A DNA stretch of 64,000 nt from contig NC_133103.1 in the NCBI RefSeq assembly GCF_022965805.1, positions 45,429,610 to 45,493,609 of the forward strand, given 5' to 3'. This stretch comes from Primulina eburnea. Taxonomy: Eukaryota > Streptophyta > Magnoliopsida > Lamiales > Gesneriaceae. Positions 35,693 through 47,317 of this stretch are shown here, in pieces. The notes under the pieces are model-generated. The model saw nothing but the letters and a program-made list of their open reading frames with translations. It had not been told where the DNA came from and ran no database searches. Position 1 is the stretch's first letter, and every line of letters starts with the position of its first letter. The position numbers were made by a program, and so were the translations under genes.

Positions 35693-37408
35693 ATGTCTTC
35701 ATTCAACAAGATTCCTATGTTATCAAGAGAAGACTTTGACGATTGGAAGATCAGGATGCAGGCTCACCTAGCTGCTCAAGATGATGATACGTGGTACGTT
35801 ATAACTGACGGACCCATGAAGATTTTTAAAGCCAATACAGCTGTTGCCATTACTGATGGGGCACCTCATCGTATAGAAAAGTCAAAAGATGAGTGGACTA
35901 CTGAGGACAAGAGGAAAGCAAATCTAGATAATGTAGCAAAGGACATATTGTACAAAACACTGGACAAAGTAACGTTCAGTAAAATCAAGATGTGCAAGAC
36001 AGCCAAAGAGATTTGTGAGAAGTTAATTCAGCTTTGCGAAGGCAACGAATAAACCAAAGAAAACAAACTTTCTGTTGCTGTGCAGAAGTTCGACATCAGA
36101 ATGAAATTTGGAGAAACAATGCATGAATATGATGAAAGAACCAGCTGCATCATCAACGAACTAAATGCACTTGGAAAGGTGTATTCAAACAAAGAAGTTG
36201 CATTGAAAATAATCAGAGGTCTTCCCAAGGAGTGGGATGTGAAGACCATGGCCATGAGGGAATCCAAGGATCTGAACAAAGTTGAGCTTCATGACCTATT
36301 TGCTGATTTGAAAGCATACGATTTCGAACTACAAACTCGAGAAGGAGAACCATCTATTCCAGCAGCTACTACTGCCTTAACTGCTGTAAGAACAGAACCA
36401 ACTGGTTTAGTTGAGAAAGCTGCTGATCAAATAAGCAATGATGCCATGTCATTGTTCATTAAGAAGTTTGGAAGATTCATGAGGAAAAATCAAGGGAACT
36501 TTCAGAAGCAATATCAAAGAAACAACTCCAGAGAAGAATCAAATGCATGCTACAACTGTGGCAAACCAGGTCATTATTTTGCTGACTGTCCCAAACCTAA
36601 GAAGGACAGTCAAGTTTCAACTGAAAGAAAGAAGAAGGTGTATGAGCACAAGAGGAGATCTAAGGAGGACAAGAAGCCTTACCGAAAGAAACATGAAGTA
36701 CTCCTAGCTGAAGATAGCAAATCCAAATGGGCAGACACTGACAGCGAGGATTCAGAACCAGAAACTTCATGCAGTTCTAGTGACAATGAAGAAGAAGTAA
36801 AATGTCTGATGGCTGCTGATACAGAACTAGAGTCCAGCAGTCAACAGGTATTTGATTTTAGTTCAACTGATTTTACCAGAGAAGAACTTATTTCGACGTT
36901 GCATGACATGGTTAATGAGTATCAAAAGCTTGCTTTATCGTTTGAAAAAGCCAGAGCAAAGCAAAATGATCCCAAAGACGATAAAACAAAAACTGATGAA
37001 TCAGTTGATATGTTGAGTCTGAAAAGGGAAATTGCTGAGCTCAGAAATGAAAGAAGCAGGGATCAATTAATGATTCAAAATTTGTTGCTTGAAAATTCAA
37101 AGCACACTGAGCTTATTCAAGCTTGGAACAAATCGACTGATGCTTTAACTGATATACATAATTCTCAGAAATCAGTTACTGATAAAACTGGTTTAGGATT
37201 CTGTAGTAAAGATGATTCGTCTTCCAAACATACTCAGCCAAAACTGAATACAAACAAAGGGAAATACATTCACTTTGTAAAATCAGTTATGGTACAAGAA
37301 CAAGCTGAGCCGAGTAAACTGATTGAACAGCCAACTCAAAGTATGAACAAGGGCAAAATATGTGGAATTGGTTATAGCCCAAAAGTTGTGACTGACTCTC
37401 GAAGTTAG
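35693..37408 (+). pseudogene. Sirevirus gag, one in-frame stop
   Basis: A single frame of 572 codons beginning MSSFNKIPMLSREDFDDWK, interrupted only by TAA at 36050-36052. It includes the copia Gag helices (FDIRMKFGETMHEYDER, IIRGLPKEWD), a zinc knuckle CYNCGKPGHYFADC (CX2CX4HX4C, about 36549-36590), a basic region, and a long acidic and coiled-coil tail typical of Sirevirus Gag. One base change could account for the break. It would form the capsid of virus-like particles. Confidence 0.9.
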
Positions 37409-38003
37409 AAACCAAAAATTTTCAGCAAAAATTACTCAAATGGCTACTAAAATTACTACAACAGTAAGCCAGTTCAGAAAAGATACTGGCTGAACAATCA
37501 TTTGAAAAAAGGGCAAATCACATGTTGCATCTCCTGCACACCATACATCAAGCACACACAAACAGGGAAAGACCATCTGGAATACAGAAACTGGACGGTC
37601 AGTTAGATTGATCCAAGTCTGGATTCCTAAAGGACTAATCAACTTTGGACCCAAATAGAAAAAGGGTACCCGAATCTTATCTTGTGTGGGATTGCAGGTA
37701 ACAGGTACAAGCATTGAATCTATATGGTACTTGGATAGTGGATGTTCACGCCACATGAAAGGAGATTCAAATTTATTATCTCAACTGGTCAAATACACTG
37801 GACCAAACATCAGTTTTAGAGATAATTCCAAAGGTAAAACTGTGGGTAAGGGTAAGCTTATCCATGGTAACTTCACCATTAATGATGTATTATTAGTTGA
37901 GAATCTTAAGTATAATCTGATCAGTATCAGTCAGTTATGCGATAATGGATTCTCAGTTCAGTTTGACAAACATTCTTGTTCAGTCAAAAACTCAACTGAA
38001 TAG
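37409..38003 (+). pseudogene. Sirevirus protease region, frame-broken
   Basis: Between gag and protease (37409-37690) all frames are interrupted. The aspartic protease then appears in another frame with its active site WYLDSGCSRHM (about 37725-37757), followed by ISQLCDNGFSVQF. A TAG at 38001-38003 separates it from the integrase, which continues in the same frame. Confidence 0.85.
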
Positions 38004-39650
38004 ATCATCCTAACTGGCAAAAGGTGTGGAAACACTTACAAAGTCAGTTGAAATGATCAACCTTATACACCAGTATGTTTTATTGCCTCAAAATCTTCTA
38101 AAAACTGGTTGTGGCATAAGAGATTAAACCACTTGAATTTCAAATACATTGCATATTTGAGTAACCACGATCTTGTTACTGGACTGCCCAAAATGGATTT
38201 TATCAAAGACAAAATTTGCTCAGCATGTCAGTTTGGTAAACAAATCAAATCTTCTTTTAAGAACAAGGGTCGTAAATCTTCTTCCCGATGCTTAGAGCTG
38301 TTAGATATGGATCTATTTGGTCCAATACCAGTCATGAGCTTAGGGGGAATGAAATACACCTTGGTGGTTGTAGATGATTTTTCAAGATTCACTTGGGTTA
38401 TATTTCTCAAGTCCAAAGACCAAACTGCTGCTCAACTGGTTAAGCTTTTCAAAAGATTATTAAATGAAAAATCAGTTGGGATTGATAGAATCAGATCTGA
38501 TCAAGGAACTGAGTTTATCAATCAAAATCTTTCAAATTATTTAGAGAATGCCGGAATTAAGCATGAGCTCTCAGCAGCTAGAACTCCTCAGCAGAATGGT
38601 GTAGCTGAAAGGAGAAATCGGACCCTCAAAGAGGCTGCTAGAACAATGCTTGCTGATTCTGGTATCTCTCAAAGTTTTGGGCAGAAGCAGTGAACACTGC
38701 ATGTTACACTCAAAACAGATCAATGATTAATAAGAATCATATGAAAACACCTTATGAGACCTTATGAGATCTGGCATGGAAGAAAAAGTGTGGTTCCCTA
38801 CTTCAAAATATTCGGCTGCAGATGTTTTATACTTGTCAATGGTAAAACTCATTTAAAAGCCTTTGATGCTAAATCTGCAGAGGGAATATTTCTTGGTCAT
38901 TCTTCAGTGAATAAAGCTTATAGAGTCTTCAACAAAAATACTTTAAATGTTGAGGAATCTATTCATGTTATTTTTGATGAAACTGTACTAACTGATAAGC
39001 CAACTGATCAAGTTGAGCTAGCTGATAGATTTACAGATATAAGCTTGGATGATGATGATGAAGAAGATATCCATATCAATCAAAGCAATCTCCAAACACC
39101 TGAACCGGAAGTATTGAATCAACCAGAAGAACCAGAAGCTGTTCCAAATAATCAGTTATTAGAGCAACCAAATGACATTCAGTTACCAACTGAAACTGCT
39201 CCAACTGAAACTGAAAATGTTCAGTTACCCACAGAAGCAGTTGCTGATTCAGAAGCAATAAATGCTGAACTCAGATGGAAGAAATCACATCCTCCAGAGT
39301 TGGTAATAGGTAAACCATCTGATCCAGTAAGAACAAGAAATCAGATGCTCAATCTATTTATTCATTCAGCTTTCGTATCACAACTAGAACCCAAGAAGAC
39401 TGATGAAGCTCTTGCTGATCCAAACTGGATAAAAGCAATGCAAGAAGAGCTAAATCAGTTTATCCATAACAATGTCTGGAACTTAGCTCCAAGACCAATT
39501 TCGAAAACTGTTATAGGTACAAAGTGGGTGTACAGGAACAAACTGAACGAAGATGGTTCAGTTGTGCGTAACAAAGCAAGGCTAGTGGCACAAGGCTATA
39601 GGCAGGAAGAAGGGATTGATTATGATGAGACATATGCACCAGGTTGCAAG
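38004..39650 (+). pseudogene. Sirevirus integrase and start of RT
   Basis: The GAG-pre-integrase zinc site (WHKRLNHLNF ... CSACQFGK) is followed by the integrase core with its acidic residues in LLDMDLFGP, SDQGTEF and PQQNGVAERRN. Near 38680 a one-base change shifts the frame. A 10-bp tandem duplication (ccttatgaga twice, about 38748-38768) then brings it back into the original frame, where PYEIWHGRK and FLGHSS follow. RT starts at about 39410 (WIKAMQEEL, IGTKWVYRNK, ARLVAQGY) and shifts frame again near 39640. Confidence 0.88.
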
Positions 39651-40913
39651 ACTGGAGGCGATCAGGATATTCCTCGCCTATGCTTCATTCAAAAACTTCA
39701 AAGTCTATCAAATGGATGTGAAGAGTGCATTTCTGAATGGCCAGTTGCAGGAAGAAGTCTACGTTGAACAACCTCCAGGTTTCATCAATCATCACCTTCC
39801 TGATCATGTATATCATTTGAACAAAGCCTTATATGGTCTTAAACAAGCTCCAAGAGCTTGGTACGAAACTCTTTCCAGATTTCTAACTGATCACGATTTC
39901 TCTGTTGGATCAGTTGATAAGACCTTGTTCAAATTTTCCAAGAATGATCATATTCTACTCGTTCAAATTTATGTTGATGACATTATTTTTGGGTCAACTA
40001 ACCCCAAATTATGCGAGAAGTTTGCTAAGTTAATGCAGGATAAATTCGAAATGAGCATGATGGGTGAACTGACATTCTTTCTTGGTTTACAAGTGAAGCA
40101 ACTGGATTCAGGAACTTTTATCAGTCAAACTAAATACACTAAGGAATTGCTGAAGAAATTTGGTATGGAATCATGTTCAGCTGCAAGCACTCCCATGAGC
40201 TCATCAGTTAAATTAGACACTGATCAAGGGGGAATATCAGTTGAGACGACACTTTACAGAGGTTTAATAGGTTCATTATTGTACATAACTGCTAGTCGTC
40301 CTGATATTGTATTTAATGTATGCATGTGTGCTAGATTTTAAGCAAATCCTATGCAATCACATTTTACTGCAGCCAAGCATATTTTGAAATATCTTAAGGG
40401 CACACAAAATGTGGGATTATGGTATTCTAAAGATTTATCTTTCAATTTAGTTGGATATTCAGATGCAGATTATGCAGGATGCAAGCTTGATCGAAAAAGT
40501 ACAAGTGGATCATGTCAGTTTCTAGGAGACAGACTGATCTCTTGGTTCAGTAAGAAGCAAACATCCATAGCAACTTCCACAACTGAAGCAGAATATCTTT
40601 CTGCTGGAAGCTGATGTGCTCAACTGATCTGGATTCAGCAACAACTGAAAGATTATAGTGTTGATGCAAAGGAATCTCCTATATTCTGTGACAACACAAG
40701 CACAATTGCCATTACCTATAATCCAGTTCTTCACTCCAGGACTAAGCACATAGATGTCAGACATCACTTCATCAGAGATCATGCCCTGAAGAAGAACATC
40801 AGACTGGAATACGTATCAACTGAGCAGCAAGCAGCCGATATCTTCACCAAACCATTGGCTGAGACTAAGTTTTCTCATTTTCGCAATATACTAGGATTAA
40901 TTGACTTATCCTA
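39616..40913 (+). pseudogene. Sirevirus RT and RNase H
   Basis: Continues RT in the new frame: FKVYQMDVKSAFLNG, ALYGLKQAPRAWY, catalytic IYVDDIIFG intact (about 39968-39994), FFLGLQVKQ, SRPDIVF. After a TAA at 40339-40341 RNase H follows with SDADYAGCKLDRKSTSG and TEAEYLSA. A TGA at 40612-40614 precedes the final segment RTKHIDVRHHFI ... DIFTKPL. The active sites survive; only scattered stops disable it. Confidence 0.9.
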
Positions 40914-41195
40914 ATCAGTTGTTATTTCTGTCTTGGTTCTTAATTCATTTTTCAGTTTTGCTGTCTCTTACTGACTCTTCAGTTAATTGTTTATTTTATG
41001 ACTCTCAACTGATGTCAGTTAATCTTCTATCAGTTAGCGTTTCATCAGCTCATATGTTTGTATAGTATCTCACAAAGCTCATTACGTGCAGGAACAAGAA
41101 AAACGACGATAAAACAAAATAAACATTTTTTTAACCATAAATATTGGCCAGGACTACATTTTCATATATTTCTTCTACATCAACTATCCACATCC

Positions 41196-41528
41196 TCACC
41201 AAACAGCTAGAGCTGAGGATGATGTCTTGCAGAAGCTGTGCGAAGAAGCTATGCGATTGAGAGTCTCCAGCTCTTTTCGAAGCATCAGCTGGTGCAGATG
41301 ACCATCTTTGAAGACGTCCACCCCTGCAGAAATGTTTAAGTGCTCCCGCACTTCTCTCAGCTGTTCCATCCGTTTGAAGGTGGTAGCCCTTCCAGAGTTA
41401 TACAGGAGCTCAAGCTCCAGTAACTCTTCCCAGTAAGGAAGACTAGCAGAGAAGACCTCATCTTCAATGGCAGATTTTCTGGCCTGCAGAGAGAATGGAG
41501 AAACGTTTGAGCTACTTGCACCTTCCAT
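41196..41528 (-). CDS. antisense ORF of the Sirevirus, 110 aa
   Basis: An uninterrupted frame opposite to the element's sense strand, between pol and the env-like ORF. It starts MEGASSSNVSPFSLQARK and contains a long helical, Glu/Leu-rich segment (YWEELLELELLYNSG ... FKRMEQLREVREHLN) with coiled-coil character. A good TATA box (TCTATAAATAAG) stands about 40 bp upstream of the ATG. Antisense ORFs behind pol are reported for Sireviruses. Function is unknown, and no domain was recognised. That it stayed open while gag and pol decayed is suggestive, but a short ORF may persist by chance. Confidence 0.55.
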   Translation of the reverse strand: MEGASSSNVSPFSLQARKSAIEDEVFSASLPYWEELLELELLYNSGRATTFKRMEQLREVREHLNISAGVDVFKDGHLHQLMLRKELETLNRIASSHSFCKTSSSALAVW

Positions 41529-41564
41529 TTTTTTTGCTGATATACTTGTGACTAACTCTTTAAC

Positions 41565-41577
41565 TCTTATTTATAGA
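41565..41577 (-). promoter_or_regulatory. TATA box for the antisense ORF
   Basis: TCTATAAATAAG on the minus strand, 37-49 bp upstream of the antisense ATG at 41528. Matches a plant TATA consensus well and is separate from the LTR promoters. Confidence 0.55.
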
Positions 41578-42133
41578 CCAGGTCGAGGAAGATGAAAGGA
41601 CAATTTTTAATGACGATTACTCTACCAAGCATCAGGATTTCCTTAATTAATCTTGCTTATATTATCATCATTTTCTTTAATGCATTTATTAAGGGGGAAT
41701 ATTGGTTTTTAAGAGGTTAACTGAGAAGACAACTTATTAGTCAGCTCTCAACTGAAAGGACACAGTCTGACAACTGATCGTTCAGTTGAGCGTCTCACTA
41801 ATCTTCTCATATACGTTAACTAATTAAACCTATTATATTCAAAATCAAGCGACGCGACTGTCTTTCAAGCATTAAATGCTGTTTTTCAGTAAATGATTAG
41901 TGTCAACGTGGACACCTTTGAAACCGTTCAAATACACACGCATTTGGCACACGTACACATGTTGTAATTCAGAATTTCTTTGGATTGACACGTGTCCCGA
42001 ATTTGAATAGTCACGTACATATGTACCATTCCCCGCTCCATTTCAGTTTTATTTTGCGTTTATCCACAGATTTTTGAGAGCAAGAACAAGTTTCATCCTT
42101 CAACTTTTCTTTCAGAAATTCAATCAGTTCGAA

Positions 42134-44727
42134 ATGGCAACTCAAATTCCCGCTTACATGCTAAATGTTATGGCTATCAATTTTGGGTCCATCCTATCTT
42201 TCGGTGATGATGATTTCAAGAAAGTTTTTCAAAAACTTGAGACTGCTGGATTACGGACGTTTTTGGGTACATCATCTCAAGACATCTACCCAAAAGAACT
42301 TCAAGATTTCTATTCCACCGGTAAGGTCGACTCTGATGGCAACATAATTTCTACGGTCAATGATCAGTCTCTGACCATTTCTGAAGACTCCTTTGGAGAA
42401 ATTTTCTCTTTACCTTCTGCTGGATTGGCACAACTTTCGGATGTTAAGGCGTCTGATATTGAAGAGATGCAAACCGCACTCTCTGCTGATGGACGGAAGA
42501 TCAAAGTCTCCGATCCAAAGAAAGAACTGAAGTATAAAGTTCAGTTACTTGCTGATGTTGTAGCCAAAGGGCTTTTGGCAAAAGCTGGATCATTTGCTGC
42601 CTTTACTTTGGAAAAATTTAAGCCATTTCTGTTACTATGGCTGATCGTCAATTCAACTGGAAGCACCTTATATTTAATGTTCTGAAGAATATGTTTCTGT
42701 CTTCTAAACAATCCAAGGGATTTGCTGTACAACTTAGTTATCTGCTGAAATTGAAAGGATTAGTGGCTGATGACTCAGAAAGATCATCAAGGTTTAAAGT
42801 TTTTAATGCGAAGAACGCTATGCCACTGAGAACCAAACTGGACATTTCTCCTGCTCAGTTTGTCAAGATCAAACAGGAGATTGAGACTGAGAAAGCAGCC
42901 CCAAAATCAGTGAAGAAGGCCAAAACTTTGGCTCAACTGAAAATGGCTAAGAGGAAATTAATTTTGAGTACTTCTGACTCAGAGAAAACTCCATCTCCTC
43001 AGATTGCCAAGAAACCGAGAACCCAAAGGGTTAAATCAACAACTGCCGAGGTATTCATTCCTACTGATACAATTATTTCTTCAGATGCTCAGCAACCAAT
43101 AGAAGCAGTTCCTTTGAAAATCATTCCACAAGAAGCTTCAGTTGGTGCCAAAAAGGAATCAGTTAAGACCAAAGCGCCCCTGATTCAAATCACTCGCCCT
43201 GCCACTGTGGCACCTGCTCGACCCAAAGAGATAAAATTTATAGAGGTGGTGGAATCAACTCGAACGGGATTGGAAATCCCTCACATTCTGAGCACTGATA
43301 AAGGCAAAGGTAAGCTGATTGAAGAGCCCAGACCTTCGAATGCCATTCAGACACATATTGACCTTGTTTGGGCAAAGGTTAATAGCAGCCTCAAAAATTC
43401 AGTCCTACAATGCTTGGACAGCCTTTCGCACACAAATATTTGCCAGGCAACTAAAGAAGAAATCTCAGATGACAAATTCATAAAGTTGGAAGTTTATGTT
43501 CTAAGAACGGTGAAAGCTGCAACAATTGCTCAGGCGATGGAAAGGAAATCTTATTTGTTTGATCAAGTGAGAGCTAAGAAGTTGGCTCAAATTGTCAGCA
43601 AATCGAAAGACAACTATGTTCCAACAAATCCTACTGCATTTGCTGATCAAGCAGTGATTACTCAGCTTGATACCGATTTGCTTGGGTTACAATCTCAAAT
43701 CAGATTTTGGGAAATGGATCAAGAGTTGATTCTTCATCAAGGAAATTCAGATACTAATGAAGAGGATACAGTTGAACAAACATCCTCAGGACAGGTGTTG
43801 GTTCCAATTGAAAGGTCAGTTCAGGATATGCCTCAACCATCTCCTGCTGAACAGCAACTGTACACTGAAGCCGATCTTTCCTTTGCAAACATTGAAGAAA
43901 ATATCCAAGCAGTGGTGCAGGATAATAAATTGAGTGAACCTATGTCTAATCCAGTTGATCACTCTGCTGATCAAATCCATCCAGAGGTCACCATTTCATC
44001 AGAAGAACCAGTTCAGCCAGATCCAGTTGCTGACCAAGCTATTTCGACTGATGTGCCAATTGATTCTCACGTTCATTCTTTAGAAGCACCAGTTTTGATC
44101 TTATCACCATCTGCCATTCATCTAGCCAGTTCTTCTGCCGATCAAAATCCACCCTCACCGCCTCCAGTTCAAGGAAAAATTATTGTAACTGATGTTCTAG
44201 TTCAGAATGTTGTTGATACAGTTTCAACTGAACAAGCTTTAGTCATTTCTGAACAGACGACAAAAGAACCAGGAACATCTCATCAGTCTCCTCCTCCATA
44301 TTCATCAGATATTGATCTTATTTTTGAAGAAGTTCAGCATATGCAGGAAAGTATGCAACAAATTATCAATGCCATATTGAAAATTCAGAACACTCAGCTG
44401 TCACACACTCTGAAGTTGGACTCTTCCCATCAGTTCAACTTAGAAAAACTGAACGCCATACAAGCAGCTGTTACCTCTCTGACTTTTAGAGTTGATGATA
44501 TACAGAAAAACAGAGGGATATTTTCCAGTCTCACTGCCACTCAAGACTCTATCAACAAACGAGTCGACAGTGTAGAATCTCTTGTTTCAAGAAAAATCGA
44601 CTTGCTTCAAGTTGCCATGACTACTGCTATCAGCAATATTTCCGACTCTGTCCATCTCCTATCTATTGATGTTAGAAAATTATCTTCTAAGATGGAGATG
44701 TTTGACAAAAAAGGGGAAGAGAACTGA
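42134..44727 (+). pseudogene. Sirevirus env-like ORF, one frameshift
   Basis: Starts MATQIPAYMLNVMAINFGS at 42134, just after an acceptor-like ttctttcag at 42107-42115. The first frame carries a globular N-terminal domain (LSFGDDDFKKVFQKLE, FGEIFSLPSAGLAQLSD). A single-base change near 42620 moves the reading to a second frame, which stays open to 44727: WKHLIFNVLKNMFLSS, then a Lys/Pro/Ser-rich spacer, acidic repeats and a C-terminal coiled coil. I see no signal peptide or transmembrane segment, so 'env-like' refers to position, not to a proven envelope. It stands where Sireviruses carry this gene. Confidence 0.75.
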
Positions 44728-44843
44728 TTTTAGAAAAGCAGTGTATCTATGAAGAATATGAGTTCAGTTGAATCTACATCTTATTTTATCTACAAGAGTT
44801 CAATTATTTAGTTATATTTTATTCTGAGTTTTGTCAAACACCA

Positions 44844-44856
44844 TAAAGGGGGAAAT
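44844..44856 (+). promoter_or_regulatory. polypurine tract of the Sirevirus
   Basis: ataaagggggaaat ends directly at the TG of the 3' LTR. It is the expected primer for plus-strand synthesis. Confidence 0.85.
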
Positions 44857-45803
44857 TGTTGGAAACTTAATTCCGGTGTTTTGACAAAAAGACTTACCAA
44901 CTGAACTGATTATCAACTGAACACGTCATCTGCTGAACTCAGTCAACTGTTCTATACAACTGAAGTTCATTCTCGGCAACTGATTCGTTACCAGCTGACC
45001 TCTCAGTTGTACACGTCATCAGTTGAAAGCAACAACAGACAAAATAGTACATATACCTGCAACTAGTAGTGGAACGCCGCATTGCAGAATGAATAGTGTA
45101 CGATTGTCAGAATATATCGACGTGGCAATCAACGGTTAGAATATTCAAACATTCTTTAATATTACCGTTGAGAGGAAAGCCTATAAATAGTCGAAGGCAG
45201 CAACTGAAGAATCACCGACTTTCAGTTATCTCATTCTACTTGTTGTTACGCTGCAAAAATATCTACTCACAATCAGATATCAAAGCTCACGCTTATTAGT
45301 CATATCAGTAGTATTCAAGACTACATTCTCGAGCTTAAATAGCACTTTGTAATTGTTGATAGGTTTTCTAAGTTGTGCTAAAGATAAGTTACGATCTATA
45401 AAAGTGTTGTATGCTAAGAATTTCAGTTTTGGCAAAGTGATAAGTCCAAACTGAAGTGGGTCAGTACAGTGTCGTGTATTTGATCAAAGTCTTTTAGTGG
45501 ATATCCTATCTTCGTGATAGAAGGGGTGACGTAGGAGTTATTCAATTCTCCGAACATCCAGAAACAAATTGTGGTGTCATTACTTCAGTTATCATTTTTC
45601 AGTTAGATACTCTATCTTTCAGTCAGTTATTTTTTCGCAACTATTTTATTCAGTTTAACTGATTGTTATTGACCGACAGGATATTCAGTTTCAGTTTGTA
45701 ACAGAACTGAATTTATATTGTCGAAAAATATTTTAAATTCGAGCAGTGTTTATTCAACCCCCCTCCTTCTAAACACTCTTTACTCGATTAACCGATCCTA
45801 TCA
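44857..45803 (+). repeat. Sirevirus 3' LTR, 947 bp
   Basis: TGTTGGAAAC ... GATCCTATCA, followed by the CCCTC target duplication. TATA box cctataaatag at 45179-45190. Very similar to the 5' LTR (see element entry). Confidence 0.93.
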
Positions 45804-47317
45804 CCCTCACTGAACTATCTTAAGCCATCACCCAGACCACCTAGCCCAGCCCCAAACCAAGCCGCAGCCCCCTGTACTAGTACAGTAGCCTGACGCGAGG
45901 GGCTTGGGGGAGAGTCCTAGCTTTCGTGGACTCTTCCCCTGCCTGAACCACGAGTCCTAGCCATGCTATGACTCTTCCTAGGACCTAGCCACAACCTTTA
46001 GGACCCAACCCCCAGCCCTGGTTGAGCCCCAAGCCCCCATGTATAGGAACCGAACCCTTTGAATTTGCACAACCCATAACTCACGGTTCTCTTCTTTTCT
46101 GAAATTTCTATGGTTCCAGCTTACTATTCTCCATTATTTATCATGTTTTAGTCCACAATGAATTCATATTTTTATCATGTATTGGCAGCTTAACTTTTGG
46201 ATTCGTAACATTTTTTGAATAAACATAAAATCGTTAAAACTTTGAAAAATACGTATTCTACCGTAAATAATCGAACACCAATATTTTTCATGCATAAACA
46301 ATTAAATCAAGCATATTATGATTTGTATGATGTTTAAATATTTTAGGAAACGTGCATTTGCGTTTATAACGCTCGATTGTTCGATCTTCGGCGAGGGTGC
46401 GATGTTTGGACGACCGAACGACGAAGAACACAAGCTTTTCTCCTCTAGATATTTTCGAAAAATATGGTGGTGTGTGTGAGGAGTGCACGGCTGAAAGGGG
46501 GCTGAATTATGAAGTTTTGAAGACCTAAAACACTTATTTATAATTAATTAATATGCTAATGGGCTTTGGTTTTGGGCTAGCATGCTTAAGGGTAATTGGG
46601 TCTACTTAAATTAATTAAATTGGGCCCAATAACACCTAATTAATAATAAAAGTTTATAAAATTATTTTTCATAAAATAATACTTTTGATCTTTTAAAATT
46701 CCTTGTTTGCCCAAAACCGGCTTCCCGGGAAAAAAATCGAGTTCGACTCGTAAAATAATTCGAACCCCAACATTTTTTAGGAAAATTAAATCATTTTTAA
46801 AGCATATTAAGAAGCCTTGCTATTATTTAATTAAAAATGCATATTCTTGTCTTGGTCGTCCCCAGTCTCCTTTTCCATGCCTATTATCGAATATTTAAGT
46901 GTAAAATCCTTAATTTCATGAAAAAATGTCACATAGTCATTTAATCATACGATCCTAATCATTTAATAAACATCATGCTAACATTTAAAATCAATTAAAT
47001 AAAACAATTAAGTAATTAAATAAAACAATTAAGCAATTAAAATATTTTTCCATGCATGTGGTTTACGTGGACTGATTTTTCAAACGTTATAATTGACTTG
47101 AGTGAGCTTATGTCCCTCGACATGTATTGTGGAAATACTTCAATTTGAGCTTCAATATTTGACCTAAGCTGATTCTCTTGACATTTGAAGGATGATGAGC
47201 TAAGTTAATAATAATTCCTCGTCCTTAAGGAAAACGATTCCCCATCTTACCCTACAATCCTTGACCTACCACTCAATTATCCCATTGAATATTATTGGTT
47301 CCATGGCTTATGGTTGA

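Larger units (their letters stand above)
34647..45803 (+). mobile_element. Sirevirus (Ty1/copia) with both LTRs, 11.16 kb
   Basis: Complete in outline: target duplication CCCTC (34642-34646 and 45804-45808), 5' LTR, primer site, Gag, protease, integrase, RT, RNase H, a 4-kb extra region with an antisense ORF and a large env-like ORF, purine tract, and 3' LTR. An extra env-like gene behind pol is the hallmark of the Sirevirus lineage. By eye the LTRs differ at roughly 20 of about 945 aligned sites plus a 12-bp indel, so the insertion is fairly recent. Stops and frameshifts in gag, pol and the env-like ORF make it non-autonomous. Confidence 0.92.
33459..47090 (-). mobile_element. third Ty3-like element, minus strand, split by the Sirevirus
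   Basis: Left piece about 33459-34646, right piece about 45804-47090. They join across the Sirevirus and read in the minus direction. The left piece carries 'gagtctaaagactca' (like the 'gagtctttagactca' of copy A), three repeats of a 'ggggtccctctnngg' motif (34241-34317), and the outer end gaaacgacctc. The right piece contains a TATA box (ttataaata, about 46535-46545) followed by a GC-richer transcribed leader (46300-46500). No Gag or Pol is seen. The outer boundary on the right was not located, so the end is approximate. Confidence 0.5.
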
